Shown piece by piece: positions 48,230 to 57,770 of a DNA stretch of 64,000 nucleotides. Positions within the stretch are counted from its first letter, which is position 1. Every line of letters starts with the position of its first letter. Position numbers and translations under genes: made by a program. Origin of the DNA: an uncultured Pseudokineococcus sp. (GTDB taxonomy: Bacteria; Actinomycetota; Actinomycetes; Actinomycetales; Quadrisphaeraceae); contig NZ_CANMPM010000010.1 in NCBI RefSeq assembly GCF_947499845.1, positions 93,693 to 157,692 on the forward strand. Direction: 5' to 3'. Under the pieces are notes generated by a model. It was not told the origin of the DNA. It made no database searches and was given only the letters and a program-made list of their open reading frames with translations.

Positions 48230-49078
48230 GTGACGACGACGGCGGCCCTCGTGGTGGCCCTCGTCCTCGTCGTCGGGGCGGCCGCGCAGCGCGTCACGGG
48301 GCTGGGCTTCGCCGTCGTCGCGGCGCCGGTGCTCGTGCTGCTCGTCGGGCCGTCGCCCAGCGTCGTGCTCGTCAACGTGCTGGGCGCGATCGTGGCGCTG
48401 CTCGTCCTGCTGCGCGTGCGGCGCGACGTCGAGCCGCGGCGCCTCCTGCCGGTGACGCTCGCCGCGCTCGTCGGGGTGCCCGGCGGGCTCGTGCTCGCCC
48501 GCTCGGTGCCGTCGGCGTGGCTGGAGCTGGTGCTCGGCCTCCTCGTCCTCGCCGCGCTGGGGGTGTCGGCGCACCTGGCGCGGGCCCGGGCCAGGTGCGA
48601 CCACTCGCGGGCCGAGCCGGCGTCCCCGGAGGACGAGGCGCTCGTGCCCGACGGCGACGGCGGGGAGGAGCTCGCCCCGGCCGCCCCGCCGCCGTCGGCG
48701 GTCCGCGCCGTCGCGGCGGGCGCGGGCTCCGGCGTCCTGCACGCCGCCGCGGGCCTCGGCAGCCCGGTGCTGAGCGTCCACGCCGTCGCCAGCGGGTGGC
48801 CGCAGCGCTCCTTCACGGCGTCGGTGCAGCCGTGGTTCGTCGTGGTGGGGCTCGTCGCCGCAGCGCTCGAGGTGCGCCTCGAGCCGGACGCCCTGCTGCC
48901 CCTGCCGTGGACGCTGTGGGCGGGCGCCGTCGTCGCCGCCGCGGTCGGGGTCGTGGCGGGCGAGCTGCTCGTGCGGCGCCTGCCCGCGTCGGCGGCCCGC
49001 ACCGGCCTGCTCGTGCTCTCGGTGCTGGGCGCCGCGAGCATCACGCTCGAGGGGCTCGTCGGCGTCCTCGGCGGGTGA
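48230..49078 (+). CDS. TauE/SafE-family anion exporter 2
   Basis: 282 aa from GTG 48230. Parallel to copy 1 throughout (GAAAQRVTGLGFAVVAAPVLVLLVGP; LLRVRRDVEPRRLLPV; HAVASGWPQRSFTASVQPWF) but with a ~40-residue acidic/basic loop inserted after the fourth helix (RARCDHSRAEPASPEDEAL..). The Asn/Thr residues of the second signature are changed to HAAAGLG, so its substrate may differ. Likely an old tandem duplication. Confidence 0.85.
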   Translation: MTTTAALVVALVLVVGAAAQRVTGLGFAVVAAPVLVLLVGPSPSVVLVNVLGAIVALLVLLRVRRDVEPRRLLPVTLAALVGVPGGLVLARSVPSAWLELVLGLLVLAALGVSAHLARARARCDHSRAEPASPEDEALVPDGDGGEELAPAAPPPSAVRAVAAGAGSGVLHAAAGLGSPVLSVHAVASGWPQRSFTASVQPWFVVVGLVAAALEVRLEPDALLPLPWTLWAGAVVAAAVGVVAGELLVRRLPASAARTGLLVLSVLGAASITLEGLVGVLGG

Positions 49079-49118
49079 GCGGGCGCCGTCGACCGGCGCG
49101 GCTGGGGCCGCTGCGTCG

Positions 49119-49466
49119 TCAGGCGGTCTGCGACCGCAGGACGAGCACGATGATCGACAGGACGAGCAGCGCCGCCGCGGGGACGACGTTCCGGTCGCCC
49201 ACGCGCAGGTGCGCCACGAGCGCGAAGAGGAAGTAGAAGGTGAGCCCGGCGGCCGCGAGCGACCCGATCCAGGCGATGCCGATGCCCACGAGGAGCCCCA
49301 CCGCCGCGGCGATCTCGACGTAGGCGAGCCCGCGCACGAGCGTGTCGGAGGCCCCGACGGTGCGCATCGTCCGCATGATCGCCCGGTCCTGCAGGAGCTT
49401 CCCGCGGGCGGAGAAGGCGAGCATCGCGGCGAGCAGGACCGACAGCACGACCGTGGCGACGAACAC
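49119..49466 (-). CDS. DoxX-family membrane protein
   Basis: 115 aa from GTG 49466, with GAGGAGGT upstream. Four helices with DoxX features: SARGKLLQDRAIMRTMRTVGASDTLVRGLAYVEIAAAVGLLVGI and a C-terminal pair around HLRVGDRNVVPAAALL. Members are associated with quinone or oxidative-stress functions, but this one has no informative neighbours. Confidence 0.85.
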   Translation of the reverse strand: MFVATVVLSVLLAAMLAFSARGKLLQDRAIMRTMRTVGASDTLVRGLAYVEIAAAVGLLVGIGIAWIGSLAAAGLTFYFLFALVAHLRVGDRNVVPAAALLVLSIIVLVLRSQTA

Positions 49467-49846
49467 CGGACCTCCTCGCGGCGCGCGCACCCTGCGCGGC
49501 CGGGCACAGCCTCTCGCCTGCGGGCCTCCGCGCGCCAGGCGGTGGCTGAGGGTCCGAGCCCGGACGCCGCGGCCCCGACGTCGGCGGCCGCGGACTTCGC
49601 GGGCCGACGCGCCGTCCGCCGCCCCCCTAAGTCCGCGCTCGCGCCGCCGTCGCGGCGTGCCGACCCGCGAGCTCCGCGCCCGTCCCGCCACGCCGCTCGG
49701 CGTCGTCGACGCGTCCACGCTCAAGGCGGTGGCCGAGGTGCCGAAGGAGTTGCTGGGTGTGAGGACACCGCGGAGCACCTCACCCACCCGTCGCGGCGCG
49801 TGGCGCCGCGAGCCGGTCGTGCGCCGCGTCGAGCACCGGAGGCCCC
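49467..49846. other. 380-base spacer between divergent DoxX and chemoreceptor genes
   Basis: No convincing gene. GCGGACTT (49590-49597) and AAGTCCGC (49629-49636) form a small inverted repeat with a 31-base loop. The chemoreceptor's ribosome site (CCGGAGG) ends the stretch. I see no FliA-type promoter (no TAAA...GCCGATAA match). Confidence 0.5.
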
Positions 49847-51493
49847 ATGAGCGCCGACCTCACCTGCCGCGCGCCCGGTGGTGGCCCGCGCCGTCCACCC
49901 GTGCTGCAGTGGATCTACGACCAGCGCACGCGCAGCAAGATCGTCGCGACGGCGCTGCTCGGCGCCCTCGTGGCCCTCGGCGTCGGCGCGGTCGGGCTCA
50001 CGGCGTCGGCCCGTGCGAGCTCGCAGGTGCAGACCCTGTCCGACGTGGACCTCCAGCGCATCGGCACCATCGGTGACATGCGCGCCCTGCTCGGCGACGA
50101 GCGGGTGGCGGTGCGGGACGCCGTCATCGCCGTCGACCGCGCCGGTGCCGAGGCGGCCCTCGACCGGGTCGGCGAGCTGCAGGTGCAGTTCGACACCGCC
50201 GCGGCCGAGGTCCGCGCCGGCGAGCTGACCGACGAGCAGCGCACCGCCCTCGACGAGGCCGTCGCCGGCTTCGACGGCTACGTCGACCTCGTCGAGACGA
50301 CGCTCGGCCCGCTCGCGGTGGCCGGCGACGACGAGGCCTGGCTGGCGGCCAACGACGAGCAGGTCGCCCCCCTCATCGAGACGACGAGCGCCGCCGTCGA
50401 CGACCTGCGCGCGGACGTCCTCGCCGAGGCCCGGGCGTCGGCCGACGACCTCGCCGGGGAGCAGCGGCTGGTGCAGGTCCTCGTCGCCGTGCTGGTCGTC
50501 GGCGGGACGGCGCTGGCCGTCACCGCGGCGGTCCTCATCTCCCGCGGCATCGAGGGCGGCATGCGCGACGTCCGCGACGTCGCCCTCGCCCTCGCGGACG
50601 GCGACCTCACGAAGGCCAGCGGGTACGGCAGTCGCTGCGAGCTCGGCGAGATGAGCGCGGCGATGGACACGGCCGTGCAGAACCTCCGCGGCGTCATGCG
50701 GGAGGTCGCGGCCTCGGCGGACGCCGTCGCGGCCTCCTCGGACGAGCTCTCGAGCTCGTCGGCGCGCATCGCGGAGTCCTCGGAGGCCACGAGCGGGCGC
50801 GCCACCGTCGTGTCGTCCGCAGCCGGCGAGGTGACGCGCAGCGTCGTGACGGTCGCGTCGTCCTCGGAGCAGATGGGCGCGTCGATCCGCGAGATCAGCA
50901 GCAACGCCGACGAGGCCGCGCGCGTGGCCGCCGAGGCCGTGCGCGCCGTCGCCGACACGAGCGCCACCGCGGTGCGCCTCGGCGAGTCCAGCCAGCAGAT
51001 CGGCGAGGTGGTCAAGCTCATCACCTCGATCGCCGAGCAGACCAACCTCCTCGCGCTCAACGCGACCATCGAGGCGGCGCGGGCAGGCGCGGCCGGCAAG
51101 GGCTTCGCCGTCGTGGCCGCGGAGGTCAAGGACCTCGCGCAGGAGACGGCCCGCGCCACCGAGGGCATCGCCCGCCAGGTCGACGGCATCCAGGGCGACA
51201 CCGCCGGCATCGTCGACGCCATCGGGCGCATCGGCGCCGTCATCGAGCAGATCGACAGCTACCAGACCTCCATCGCGTCGGCGGTGGAGGAGCAGACGGC
51301 GACGACGAACGAGATGGTCCGCTCGGCCACCGAGGCCGCGTCGTCGTCCGCGGAGATCGCCGCGACCATCGAGGACGTGTCCTCGGCGGCCGCCGTCACC
51401 TCGGACTCCCTCACGCAGACGCGCACGACCGTCGACGGCCTCGCCCGCCGCGCCGCGGTCCTGCGCGGCACGGTCGGCCGGTTCACGTACTGA
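49847..51493 (+). CDS. Methyl-accepting chemotaxis protein
   Basis: 548 aa from ATG 49847 with GGAGG upstream. Membrane helix at about residues 33-56, an outer four-helix-bundle sensor of ~150 residues (4HB_MCP-like: [20 protein letters not shown]..), second helix at about 206-228, HAMP to ~285, then the signalling coiled coil. The hairpin tip is canonical: [39 protein letters not shown] (about 393-435). It implies a CheA/CheW system and motility encoded elsewhere. No CheR-tethering pentapeptide at the C-terminus. Confidence 0.95.
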   Translation: MSADLTCRAPGGGPRRPPVLQWIYDQRTRSKIVATALLGALVALGVGAVGLTASARASSQVQTLSDVDLQRIGTIGDMRALLGDERVAVRDAVIAVDRAGAEAALDRVGELQVQFDTAAAEVRAGELTDEQRTALDEAVAGFDGYVDLVETTLGPLAVAGDDEAWLAANDEQVAPLIETTSAAVDDLRADVLAEARASADDLAGEQRLVQVLVAVLVVGGTALAVTAAVLISRGIEGGMRDVRDVALALADGDLTKASGYGSRCELGEMSAAMDTAVQNLRGVMREVAASADAVAASSDELSSSSARIAESSEATSGRATVVSSAAGEVTRSVVTVASSSEQMGASIREISSNADEAARVAAEAVRAVADTSATAVRLGESSQQIGEVVKLITSIAEQTNLLALNATIEAARAGAAGKGFAVVAAEVKDLAQETARATEGIARQVDGIQGDTAGIVDAIGRIGAVIEQIDSYQTSIASAVEEQTATTNEMVRSATEAASSSAEIAATIEDVSSAAAVTSDSLTQTRTTVDGLARRAAVLRGTVGRFTY

Positions 51494-51564
51494 CGCGCGT
51501 GACGGGCACGACGGCCCCCGGCGTGGCAGCCCCGCTGCGGTGCCGTCGCGGCCGAGGGTCGGGC

Positions 51565-52680
51565 GTGCCCTCGTCCTCCTCCCGCTCCCGCGGCGCGGTC
51601 CTCGCGCTCGCGGTCGCGGCGCTCGCCGCGTGCGGCGTCCCGGTCGACGCCGGTGCGCCGGCGGGCGGCGCGGCCCCGGCGAGCTCGGCGCCCGTCCCCG
51701 CGCCGAGCACGAGCGCTCCGCCCAGCCCGGCGCCGACCACGCCGGCGCCCGCGGAGCCGCTGCCGACCGCGACGCCCGAGCCCCCCGCCGAGCCGACCCC
51801 GACCCCGACGGCGACGCCGGAGCCGCCCGCCCCGGCACCGGGGACGGCGCTCGCCGCGCTGGCGACGCTGCCGGTCAAGGGCCGCGCGCCGAAGACCGGC
51901 TACGACCGCGACCTCTTCGGCCAGGCGTGGGCCGACGTCGACCGCAACGGCTGCGACACCCGCAACGACGTCCTGCGGCGCGACCTCGTCGACGTCGTCC
52001 TCGACGCCCGCACCAGCGGCTGCGTCGTCCTCACCGGCCTGCTCGGCGACCCCTACACGGGGACGACGCTCGCCTTCACCCGCGGCGTCGGCACGAGCTC
52101 GGAGGTGCAGGTCGACCACGTCGTCGCGCTCTCCGACGCCTGGCAGAAGGGCGCCCAGCAGTGGGACGCCGCCCGGCGGGAGGCCTTCGCCAACGACCCG
52201 CTCAACCTCCTCGCCGTCGACGGCCCGACCAACGGCGCCAAGGGCGACGGCGACGCCGCCACCTGGCTGCCGCCCCAGCGCTCGGTCCGGTGCTCCTACG
52301 TCGCCCGGCAGGTCGCGGTGAAGGCTGCCTACGGCGCGTGGGTCACCGAGGCCGAGCGCGACGCCGTCGCCCGCGTCCTCGCCGACTGCCCCGGCGAGCC
52401 GCTGCCGACGCCCGCGATGACGGGCACGCCCCCGCGCGGCGCGGGCCTCGACATCAGCGGCACCGCCGAGCGCGAGCCGGCTCCCGCGCCGGAGCCCGCG
52501 CCCGCCCCCGCGCCGGAGCCCGCGCCACCCGCAGCACCCGCCGGGGGCGGCACCGACCCGCGGTTCGACACCTGCGGCGACGCGCTCGACGCCGGGTACG
52601 GCGAGTACGTGCGCGGCGTCGACCCCGAGTACGACTGGTACCGCGACGGCGACGGCGACGGGGTCGCCTGCGAGGGCTGA
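51565..52680 (+). CDS. Secreted HNH nuclease (DUF1524) with Excalibur domain, copy 1
   Basis: 371 aa from GTG 51565; GTG 51499 would add 22 residues before the signal. Lipoprotein signal ending LAVAALAAC, then a ~70-residue Pro/Thr/Ala stalk. The DUF1524 nuclease domain follows (GYDRDLFGQAWADVDRNGC; VQVDHVVALSDAWQKGA; AFANDPLNLLAVDGPTNGAKG; YVARQVAVKAAYGAWV), where the His of DHVVAL and the following Asn residues form the HNH metal site. A Pro/Glu/Ala linker leads to a C-terminal Excalibur calcium-binding motif (DWYRDGDGDGVACE). Extracellular DNA degradation is the likely role. Confidence 0.88.
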   Translation: MPSSSSRSRGAVLALAVAALAACGVPVDAGAPAGGAAPASSAPVPAPSTSAPPSPAPTTPAPAEPLPTATPEPPAEPTPTPTATPEPPAPAPGTALAALATLPVKGRAPKTGYDRDLFGQAWADVDRNGCDTRNDVLRRDLVDVVLDARTSGCVVLTGLLGDPYTGTTLAFTRGVGTSSEVQVDHVVALSDAWQKGAQQWDAARREAFANDPLNLLAVDGPTNGAKGDGDAATWLPPQRSVRCSYVARQVAVKAAYGAWVTEAERDAVARVLADCPGEPLPTPAMTGTPPRGAGLDISGTAEREPAPAPEPAPAPAPEPAPPAAPAGGGTDPRFDTCGDALDAGYGEYVRGVDPEYDWYRDGDGDGVACEG

Positions 52681-52684
52681 CGCC

Positions 52685-52736
52685 GGAGGTGGCAGCACGA
52701 CGACGCGCTAGAAGCCGTCCTAATGCTGCCACCTCC
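52685..52736. terminator. 13-bp-stem hairpin between the two nuclease genes
   Basis: GGAGGTGGCAGCA (52685-52697) pairs exactly with 52724-52736 around a 26-base loop, separating two same-strand paralogues. Confidence 0.65.
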
Positions 52737-52783
52737 GCCGCGCCTCGGCTCGCGGTCGCGCCCGGCGCGCGAGAGTGGCGCCC

Positions 52784-53491
52784 GTGCCCGCCCGCCTGGT
52801 CCCCGCGCTGCTCGCCGTCGTCCTGGCGACGACGGGCTGTGGCCTCCTCGACGGCGCCGCCCCGCAACAGTCGGAGGTCAGCGGCCCAGCGCTCGACGTC
52901 CTCGCGACGCTGGAGGTCCGTGAGCGCGACCCGCGCGCCGGCTACGACCGCGAGCTCTTCGGCGAGCGGTGGGCGGACGTCGACGGCAACGGCTGCGACA
53001 CCCGCAACGACGTCCTGCGGCGCGACCTCGACGACGTCGACCTCGACCGCCGCAACGGCTGCCTCGTCTGGTCCGGGGTGCTCGTCGACCCCTACTCGGG
53101 CGTCGTCGTCGACTTCGAGCGCGGCCCCGACACGAGCCCCGAGGTGCAGGTCGACCACGTGGTCGCACTCTCGGACGCCTGGCAGAAGGGCGCCCGGGAG
53201 TGGGACGCCGAGACCCGCGAGGCCTTCGCCAACGACCCGCTCAACCTCCTCGCCGTCGACGGCGACGTCAACGAGGCCAAGAGCGACGGCGACGCCGCTA
53301 CCTGGCTCCCGCCCGAGCGCAGCGTCCGGTGCGCGTACGTCGCCCGGCAGGTCGCGGTGAAGGCCACCTACAGCGCCTGGGTCACCGCCGACGAGCGGGA
53401 CGCCGTCGCCCGGGTGTTGGCCGACTGCCCCGGCGAGCCGGTGCCAGCGGCGGGCGACGTGGAGGTACCGGCCCTCGGGAAGGCCTCCTGA
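52784..53491 (+). CDS. Secreted HNH nuclease (DUF1524), copy 2
   Basis: 235 aa from GTG 52784, with GAGAGT seven bases upstream and no ribosome site, so perhaps leaderless. Lipoprotein signal ending LATTGC. The nuclease domain is nearly the same as in copy 1 (GYDRELFGERWADVDGNGCDTRNDVLRRDL; VDHVVALSDAWQKGA; AFANDPLNLLAVDGDVNEAKS). It lacks both the long stalk and the Excalibur domain, so it should sit closer to the membrane. A tandem duplication followed by domain loss or gain. Confidence 0.87.
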   Translation: MPARLVPALLAVVLATTGCGLLDGAAPQQSEVSGPALDVLATLEVRERDPRAGYDRELFGERWADVDGNGCDTRNDVLRRDLDDVDLDRRNGCLVWSGVLVDPYSGVVVDFERGPDTSPEVQVDHVVALSDAWQKGAREWDAETREAFANDPLNLLAVDGDVNEAKSDGDAATWLPPERSVRCAYVARQVAVKATYSAWVTADERDAVARVLADCPGEPVPAAGDVEVPALGKAS

Positions 53492-53558
53492 GCCGACGAC
53501 AAGGTCAGGTGTCCGCGAGTCTCCGAGTCGTGGCACCGACGTGTGGTGAGCTGCGCTG

Positions 53559-54446
53559 GTGGACAGCGTCGTCGAGCGGGTGACCCGCGAGCGCGCGATG
53601 GCGTGGGTCGAGCAGCGCGCGGCGGAGAACGGCGGCTGGATCAGCAGGGACCAGCTGCTCCGGGGCTTCTGCCCTGACGGCGCGGAGCCTCTGGGTCTGA
53701 TCGACTACTCCCGCGGCATCCGCAACCCGGCGCACATGGCGGCCACACTGTCCATCACCACCTCGGTCGGCGGTCCGTACGAGGACAGGGAGCTCGGTGA
53801 CGGCCTCCTCCACTACGCCTACCGCCAGGGGGGTCGTGGCGGAGACAACACGAAGCTGCGCCGGGCCATGGAGCTGGGTGTTCCGCTCATCCTCTTCATC
53901 AAGACCGAGCCCAACGTGCTGGTGCCCGTGCAGCCCGTCTACGTCGTGGCCGACGACGAGAGCACGCAGACCTTCGTCATCGCGCTGGACGAAGACTTCC
54001 GCGACATCGAGGACCCGACGTCGCTGACGGAGGAGCAGCGGCGCTACGCCGTCCGGACGGCTCGCCAGCGTTTGCACCAGCCCGTCTTCCGCGGACGGGT
54101 CATCCGCGCGTACGCCACGCGGTGCAGCATCTGCAGCCTCGCCCACGGCCGGCTGCTCGAGGCCGCCCACATCTACCCGGACAGCCACCCCGAGGGCCGC
54201 GCTGTGGTGAGCAACGGACTGAGCCTGTGCTCCATCCACCACGCCGCTTACGACGCCAACCTGCTCGGCATCACTCCCGACCACGTCGTCCAGCTCGACG
54301 ACGAGCTGCTCACCGAGGTCGACGGTCCGATGCTGCGGCACGGGCTGCAGGAGATGCACGGACGCGCCCTGACCCTGCCGGCGCGCCGGCAGGACAGGCC
54401 CGATCGAGACGCCCTCGCCTTCCGGTACGAGGCCTTCCGCCGGTAG
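53559..54446 (+). CDS. HNH_2-type restriction endonuclease-like protein
   Basis: 295 aa from GTG 53559. The C-terminal HNH_2 domain is clear: RCSICSLAHGRLLEAAHIYP (His204), then SNGLSLCSIHHAAYDANLLGI. The N-terminal ~180 residues (WISRDQLLRGFCPDGAEPLGLID; SVGGPYEDRELGDGLLHYAYR; VPLILFIKTEPNVLVPVQPVYVV) match putative restriction enzymes in which this part probably recognises DNA, possibly modified bases. It is 108 bases upstream of a PLD-helicase-DUF3427 gene; the two look like one defence unit. Base choice appears a little less extreme than in neighbours. Confidence 0.8.
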   Translation: MDSVVERVTRERAMAWVEQRAAENGGWISRDQLLRGFCPDGAEPLGLIDYSRGIRNPAHMAATLSITTSVGGPYEDRELGDGLLHYAYRQGGRGGDNTKLRRAMELGVPLILFIKTEPNVLVPVQPVYVVADDESTQTFVIALDEDFRDIEDPTSLTEEQRRYAVRTARQRLHQPVFRGRVIRAYATRCSICSLAHGRLLEAAHIYPDSHPEGRAVVSNGLSLCSIHHAAYDANLLGITPDHVVQLDDELLTEVDGPMLRHGLQEMHGRALTLPARRQDRPDRDALAFRYEAFRR

Positions 54447-54554
54447 CGAGGCGCTCGACGCGGAGCAGCCGCGGCAGCAGTCGTTGTGCACGAGCTGCTC
54501 TGAAGCGGTCACCGATGTCCGAGATGGCGGACGACGGGCGTTCCGCGTGGCACG

Positions 54555-57500
54555 GTGCCTCCCGTGGACGTCGTCGCCGGTGCCTACGAGTCGCTCGTCA
54601 CGCGCCGCCTGGCTCGGTTGCTGGAGGAGACGACGCTCGAAGCGGCGTACGCGCGCGTCCCGGACGCCGCTGCGCCAGAGGTCCTCGCGCGCCACGTCGC
54701 CGAGGCCGTGCGCAAGCGCCTGACGGACATGCCCGCCGCCGACCGTGCCGGGTACGTCAACAGCCTGCTCTCCGTTGAGTCGGGCGACGACCTCGACCTC
54801 GTCGACGGGGTCGAGCAGCTGACGGAGCTGCGGCAGCCCGGACTGGCGGGTCGCTGGCCCCAGGGGCGGCCCGCCACGCCGCTGTCCGACGTCGCCCTTC
54901 TCACGAACAGCCGCGGCGAGCCCAACCTCGGAGCGGAGCTCCGGCAGGAGATGGGCAGCGCCGACCACGTCGACCTGCTGTGCGCCTTCGTGCGCTGGCA
55001 CGGGCTTCGGGTGCTCGAAGAGCCGTTGCAGGCGCTGCGGGACCGCGGCACCCACCTCCGCGTCGTCACGACGACGTACCGAGGGGCCACGGAACGGCGG
55101 GCGCTCGACGAGCTCGTCCGGCGCTTCGGCGCCCAGGTGAAGATCCGCTACGACGCCCAGACGACCCGGCTCCACGCCAAGGCGTGGCTCTTCCGTCGTG
55201 GGTCCGGCTTCGACACGGGCTACGTCGGCAGCTCCAACCTCTCGAAGTCGGCGCTCGTCGACGGCCTCGAGTGGAACGTGCGCATCTCCTCCGAGGCCAC
55301 GCCGACGCTCGTGCGCAAGTTCGAGGCGACCTTCGACATGTACTGGAACGACCCGGGGTTCCGCGACTACGACCCCGAGCGCGACGCCGAGCTGCTCGAC
55401 CGGGCTCTGGCGGCCGAGAGCGGCTCCTCGTCCAGCGGTGCGGTGGTCTCCATCTCTGGCCTCGAGGTGATGGCACGTCCCCACCAGGAGCTGATCCTGG
55501 AGGCGCTCGACGTCGAGCGCCTCAGCCGTGGCCGGCACCGCAACCTCGTCATCGCGGCCACAGGCACGGGGAAGACGGTCGTCGCCGCCCTCGACTTCCG
55601 CCGGCTGCGCGCCCAGTGGCTCGAGCGGGAGGGCCGCGAGCCGCGGCTCCTCTTCGTCGCCCACCGCAAGGAGATCCTCGAGCAGGCGCTGCGCACGTAC
55701 CGCGAGGCGCTCAGCGACGGCGTCTTCGGCGAGCTGCTCCTCGGCGGCAGCCGGCCGACCCGGTGGTCTCACGTCTTCGCCTCGATCCAGTCGCTGTCGG
55801 CCGAGGTGCTGGCCCAGCTCGACCCCGAGCACTTCGACGTCGTGGTGGTCGACGAGTTCCACCACGCCGAGGCGACGAGCTACCGGCGGCTCCTCGAGCG
55901 CGTGCGACCGGCAGAGCTGCTCGGCCTCACGGCGACGCCCGAGCGCGGCGACGGCGTCGACGTCCGCTCCTTCTTCGACGGCGAGGCGGCGTACGAGCTG
56001 CCCCTGTGGTCAGCGCTCGAAGCCGACCTCCTCTGCCCGTTCCACTACTTCGGCATCGCCGACGGGACGGACCTGCGCGGCGTCGACTACCGGCGGGGCG
56101 CCTACGACGTCGCCGGCCTCGACGGCGTCTACACGGGCAACGACGCGCGGACGCGCATCGTGCTCGCCGCCCTGCGCGACCGCGTAACGGACGTCGGCCG
56201 CATGCGGGCGCTCGGCTTCTGCGTGAGCGTCGCCCACGCCGAGTACATGGCGCGGAAATTCGCCGACGCCGGCATCCCCTCGGCGGCCGTCTCCGGTGAG
56301 ACGCCGACGACCGAGCGGGAGCGCGCCTTCGCGCTGCTGCGCTCCGGCGAGCTCCGGTGCCTCTTCGCGGTCGACCTCTTCAACGAGGGTCTCGACCTCC
56401 CCGACGTCGACACCCTGCTCATGCTGCGGCCGACCCAGTCGTCGACCGTCTTCCTCCAGCAGCTGGGGCGGGGTCTCCGCCGAGCGCCGGGCAAGGCCGT
56501 GCTCACGGTGCTCGACTTCATCGGCCACCACCGCGCCGAGTTCCGTCACGAGCTGCGCTACCGAGCGCTCACGGGAACGACGCGAGAGCAGCTGCAGCGG
56601 GACGTCGAGCAGGGCTTCCCCTATCTGCCCGCCGGGTCGCAGCTCGTCCTCGACCGGGTCGCGCAGCAGCTGGTGCTCGACAACGTGCGCTCCTCGCTCC
56701 GCTCGACGAAGAAGGACCTCGTGCGGGACGTCCGCGCCGCCGCGGTCGACGGTCGTGCGCCGGACCTCGACACCTTCCTCAGGAGCAGTGGGAGGCCGCT
56801 GAGCGACGTCTACCGCAAGGGAGGCAGCTACACGGAGCTGCTGCGGGCCAGCGCCCTGCCCGCCCCTGAGGGCGCAGACGGTGAGACGGCTCTCCTCCGC
56901 CGGCTGTCCGCGCTCGCGCACGTCGACGACCGCGAGCGCGCGGACCTCTACGCGCGCATGGCCGACGCTGACGGACCCGGCTACGAGGAGCTCGGCCCCC
57001 GAGACCAGGCGCTGGCCAGGATGCTCTTCTTCGCGCTGTGGCCGAACAAGGGTGACTTCTCCTCCTCCTACCAGGCCGGCTTCGCCGTCCTCCGGAGCCA
57101 GCCGGCGGTGGCCGCGGAGGTCCGGCAGCTCATGGCCGGAGCGGTCGCGCGCGCCGAGCACGTCGCCCGGCCGCTGCCCGGCCTCGGGCACCTCCCGGTG
57201 CTGTCGCACGCCACCTACCGGCGTGAGGAGCTGCTCGCCGGCCTCGGATGGGCGACGTGGGAGAGGTCGGCGCGGGGCAACATCACCGGGGTCGCCTGGT
57301 CGGAGGACGAGCAGGTCGACGCCCTCATGATCAACCTGCGCAAGGACGAGGCCTCGTTCACGCCGTCGACGATGTACCGGGACTACGCGCTCTCCTCGTC
57401 GCTCTTCCACTGGGAGAGCCAGAACGCGACGTCGGAGACGTCGGTCTCCGGTCGGCGGTACGTCTCCCACCGTGAGGGCGGCTCGCACGTCGTGCTCTTC

Positions 57501-57665
57501 ACGCGGGACGCCCCTACCGACGCCATCGGCGCCGCCCCCTTCACATGCCTCGGCACGGCGCAGTACGTCGAGCACCGGGGCGAGCGGCCCATGGCCATCA
57601 CGTGGCGGCTCGACCGAGCGATGCCTCCGGGCGTTGTGCAGGCAGCCTCGGCCATCTCTGCCTAG
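54555..57665 (+). CDS. PLD-like nuclease/SF2 helicase/DUF3427 fusion
   Basis: 1036 aa from GTG 54555 (GTG 54564 is equally possible). After a helical start, a phospholipase-D-like domain at about 115-275 has RLHAKAWLFRRG (His207, Lys209) and YVGSSNLSKSAL. The SF2 helicase spans about 300-690: Walker A ATGTGKT (Lys340), VVVDEFHHAEAT, LTATPERGDG, and the motif VI region QQLGRGLRRAPGK. The last ~330 residues are DUF3427, with FHWESQNATSETSVSGRRY. This architecture is widespread and often near restriction genes; role in phage or plasmid defence is inferred from that and from the HNH neighbour. Confidence 0.87.
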   Translation: MPPVDVVAGAYESLVTRRLARLLEETTLEAAYARVPDAAAPEVLARHVAEAVRKRLTDMPAADRAGYVNSLLSVESGDDLDLVDGVEQLTELRQPGLAGRWPQGRPATPLSDVALLTNSRGEPNLGAELRQEMGSADHVDLLCAFVRWHGLRVLEEPLQALRDRGTHLRVVTTTYRGATERRALDELVRRFGAQVKIRYDAQTTRLHAKAWLFRRGSGFDTGYVGSSNLSKSALVDGLEWNVRISSEATPTLVRKFEATFDMYWNDPGFRDYDPERDAELLDRALAAESGSSSSGAVVSISGLEVMARPHQELILEALDVERLSRGRHRNLVIAATGTGKTVVAALDFRRLRAQWLEREGREPRLLFVAHRKEILEQALRTYREALSDGVFGELLLGGSRPTRWSHVFASIQSLSAEVLAQLDPEHFDVVVVDEFHHAEATSYRRLLERVRPAELLGLTATPERGDGVDVRSFFDGEAAYELPLWSALEADLLCPFHYFGIADGTDLRGVDYRRGAYDVAGLDGVYTGNDARTRIVLAALRDRVTDVGRMRALGFCVSVAHAEYMARKFADAGIPSAAVSGETPTTERERAFALLRSGELRCLFAVDLFNEGLDLPDVDTLLMLRPTQSSTVFLQQLGRGLRRAPGKAVLTVLDFIGHHRAEFRHELRYRALTGTTREQLQRDVEQGFPYLPAGSQLVLDRVAQQLVLDNVRSSLRSTKKDLVRDVRAAAVDGRAPDLDTFLRSSGRPLSDVYRKGGSYTELLRASALPAPEGADGETALLRRLSALAHVDDRERADLYARMADADGPGYEELGPRDQALARMLFFALWPNKGDFSSSYQAGFAVLRSQPAVAAEVRQLMAGAVARAEHVARPLPGLGHLPVLSHATYRREELLAGLGWATWERSARGNITGVAWSEDEQVDALMINLRKDEASFTPSTMYRDYALSSSLFHWESQNATSETSVSGRRYVSHREGGSHVVLFTRDAPTDAIGAAPFTCLGTAQYVEHRGERPMAITWRLDRAMPPGVVQAASAISA

Positions 57666-57770
57666 CTGCACTGCCCACAGATCAGGGCGCAGGCGGGTGA
57701 GGCGTCGCGGTCTCGCCACACCCGGGCCGCCGTCCCACCGATGGTGCGCTGACTGCCCGAGGAGGCCATC

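Noticed and set aside
49590..49636. Terminator between DoxX and chemoreceptor genes
   Set aside because: Only 8-bp arms with a 31-base loop, and the genes diverge there, so no transcript ends at this point.
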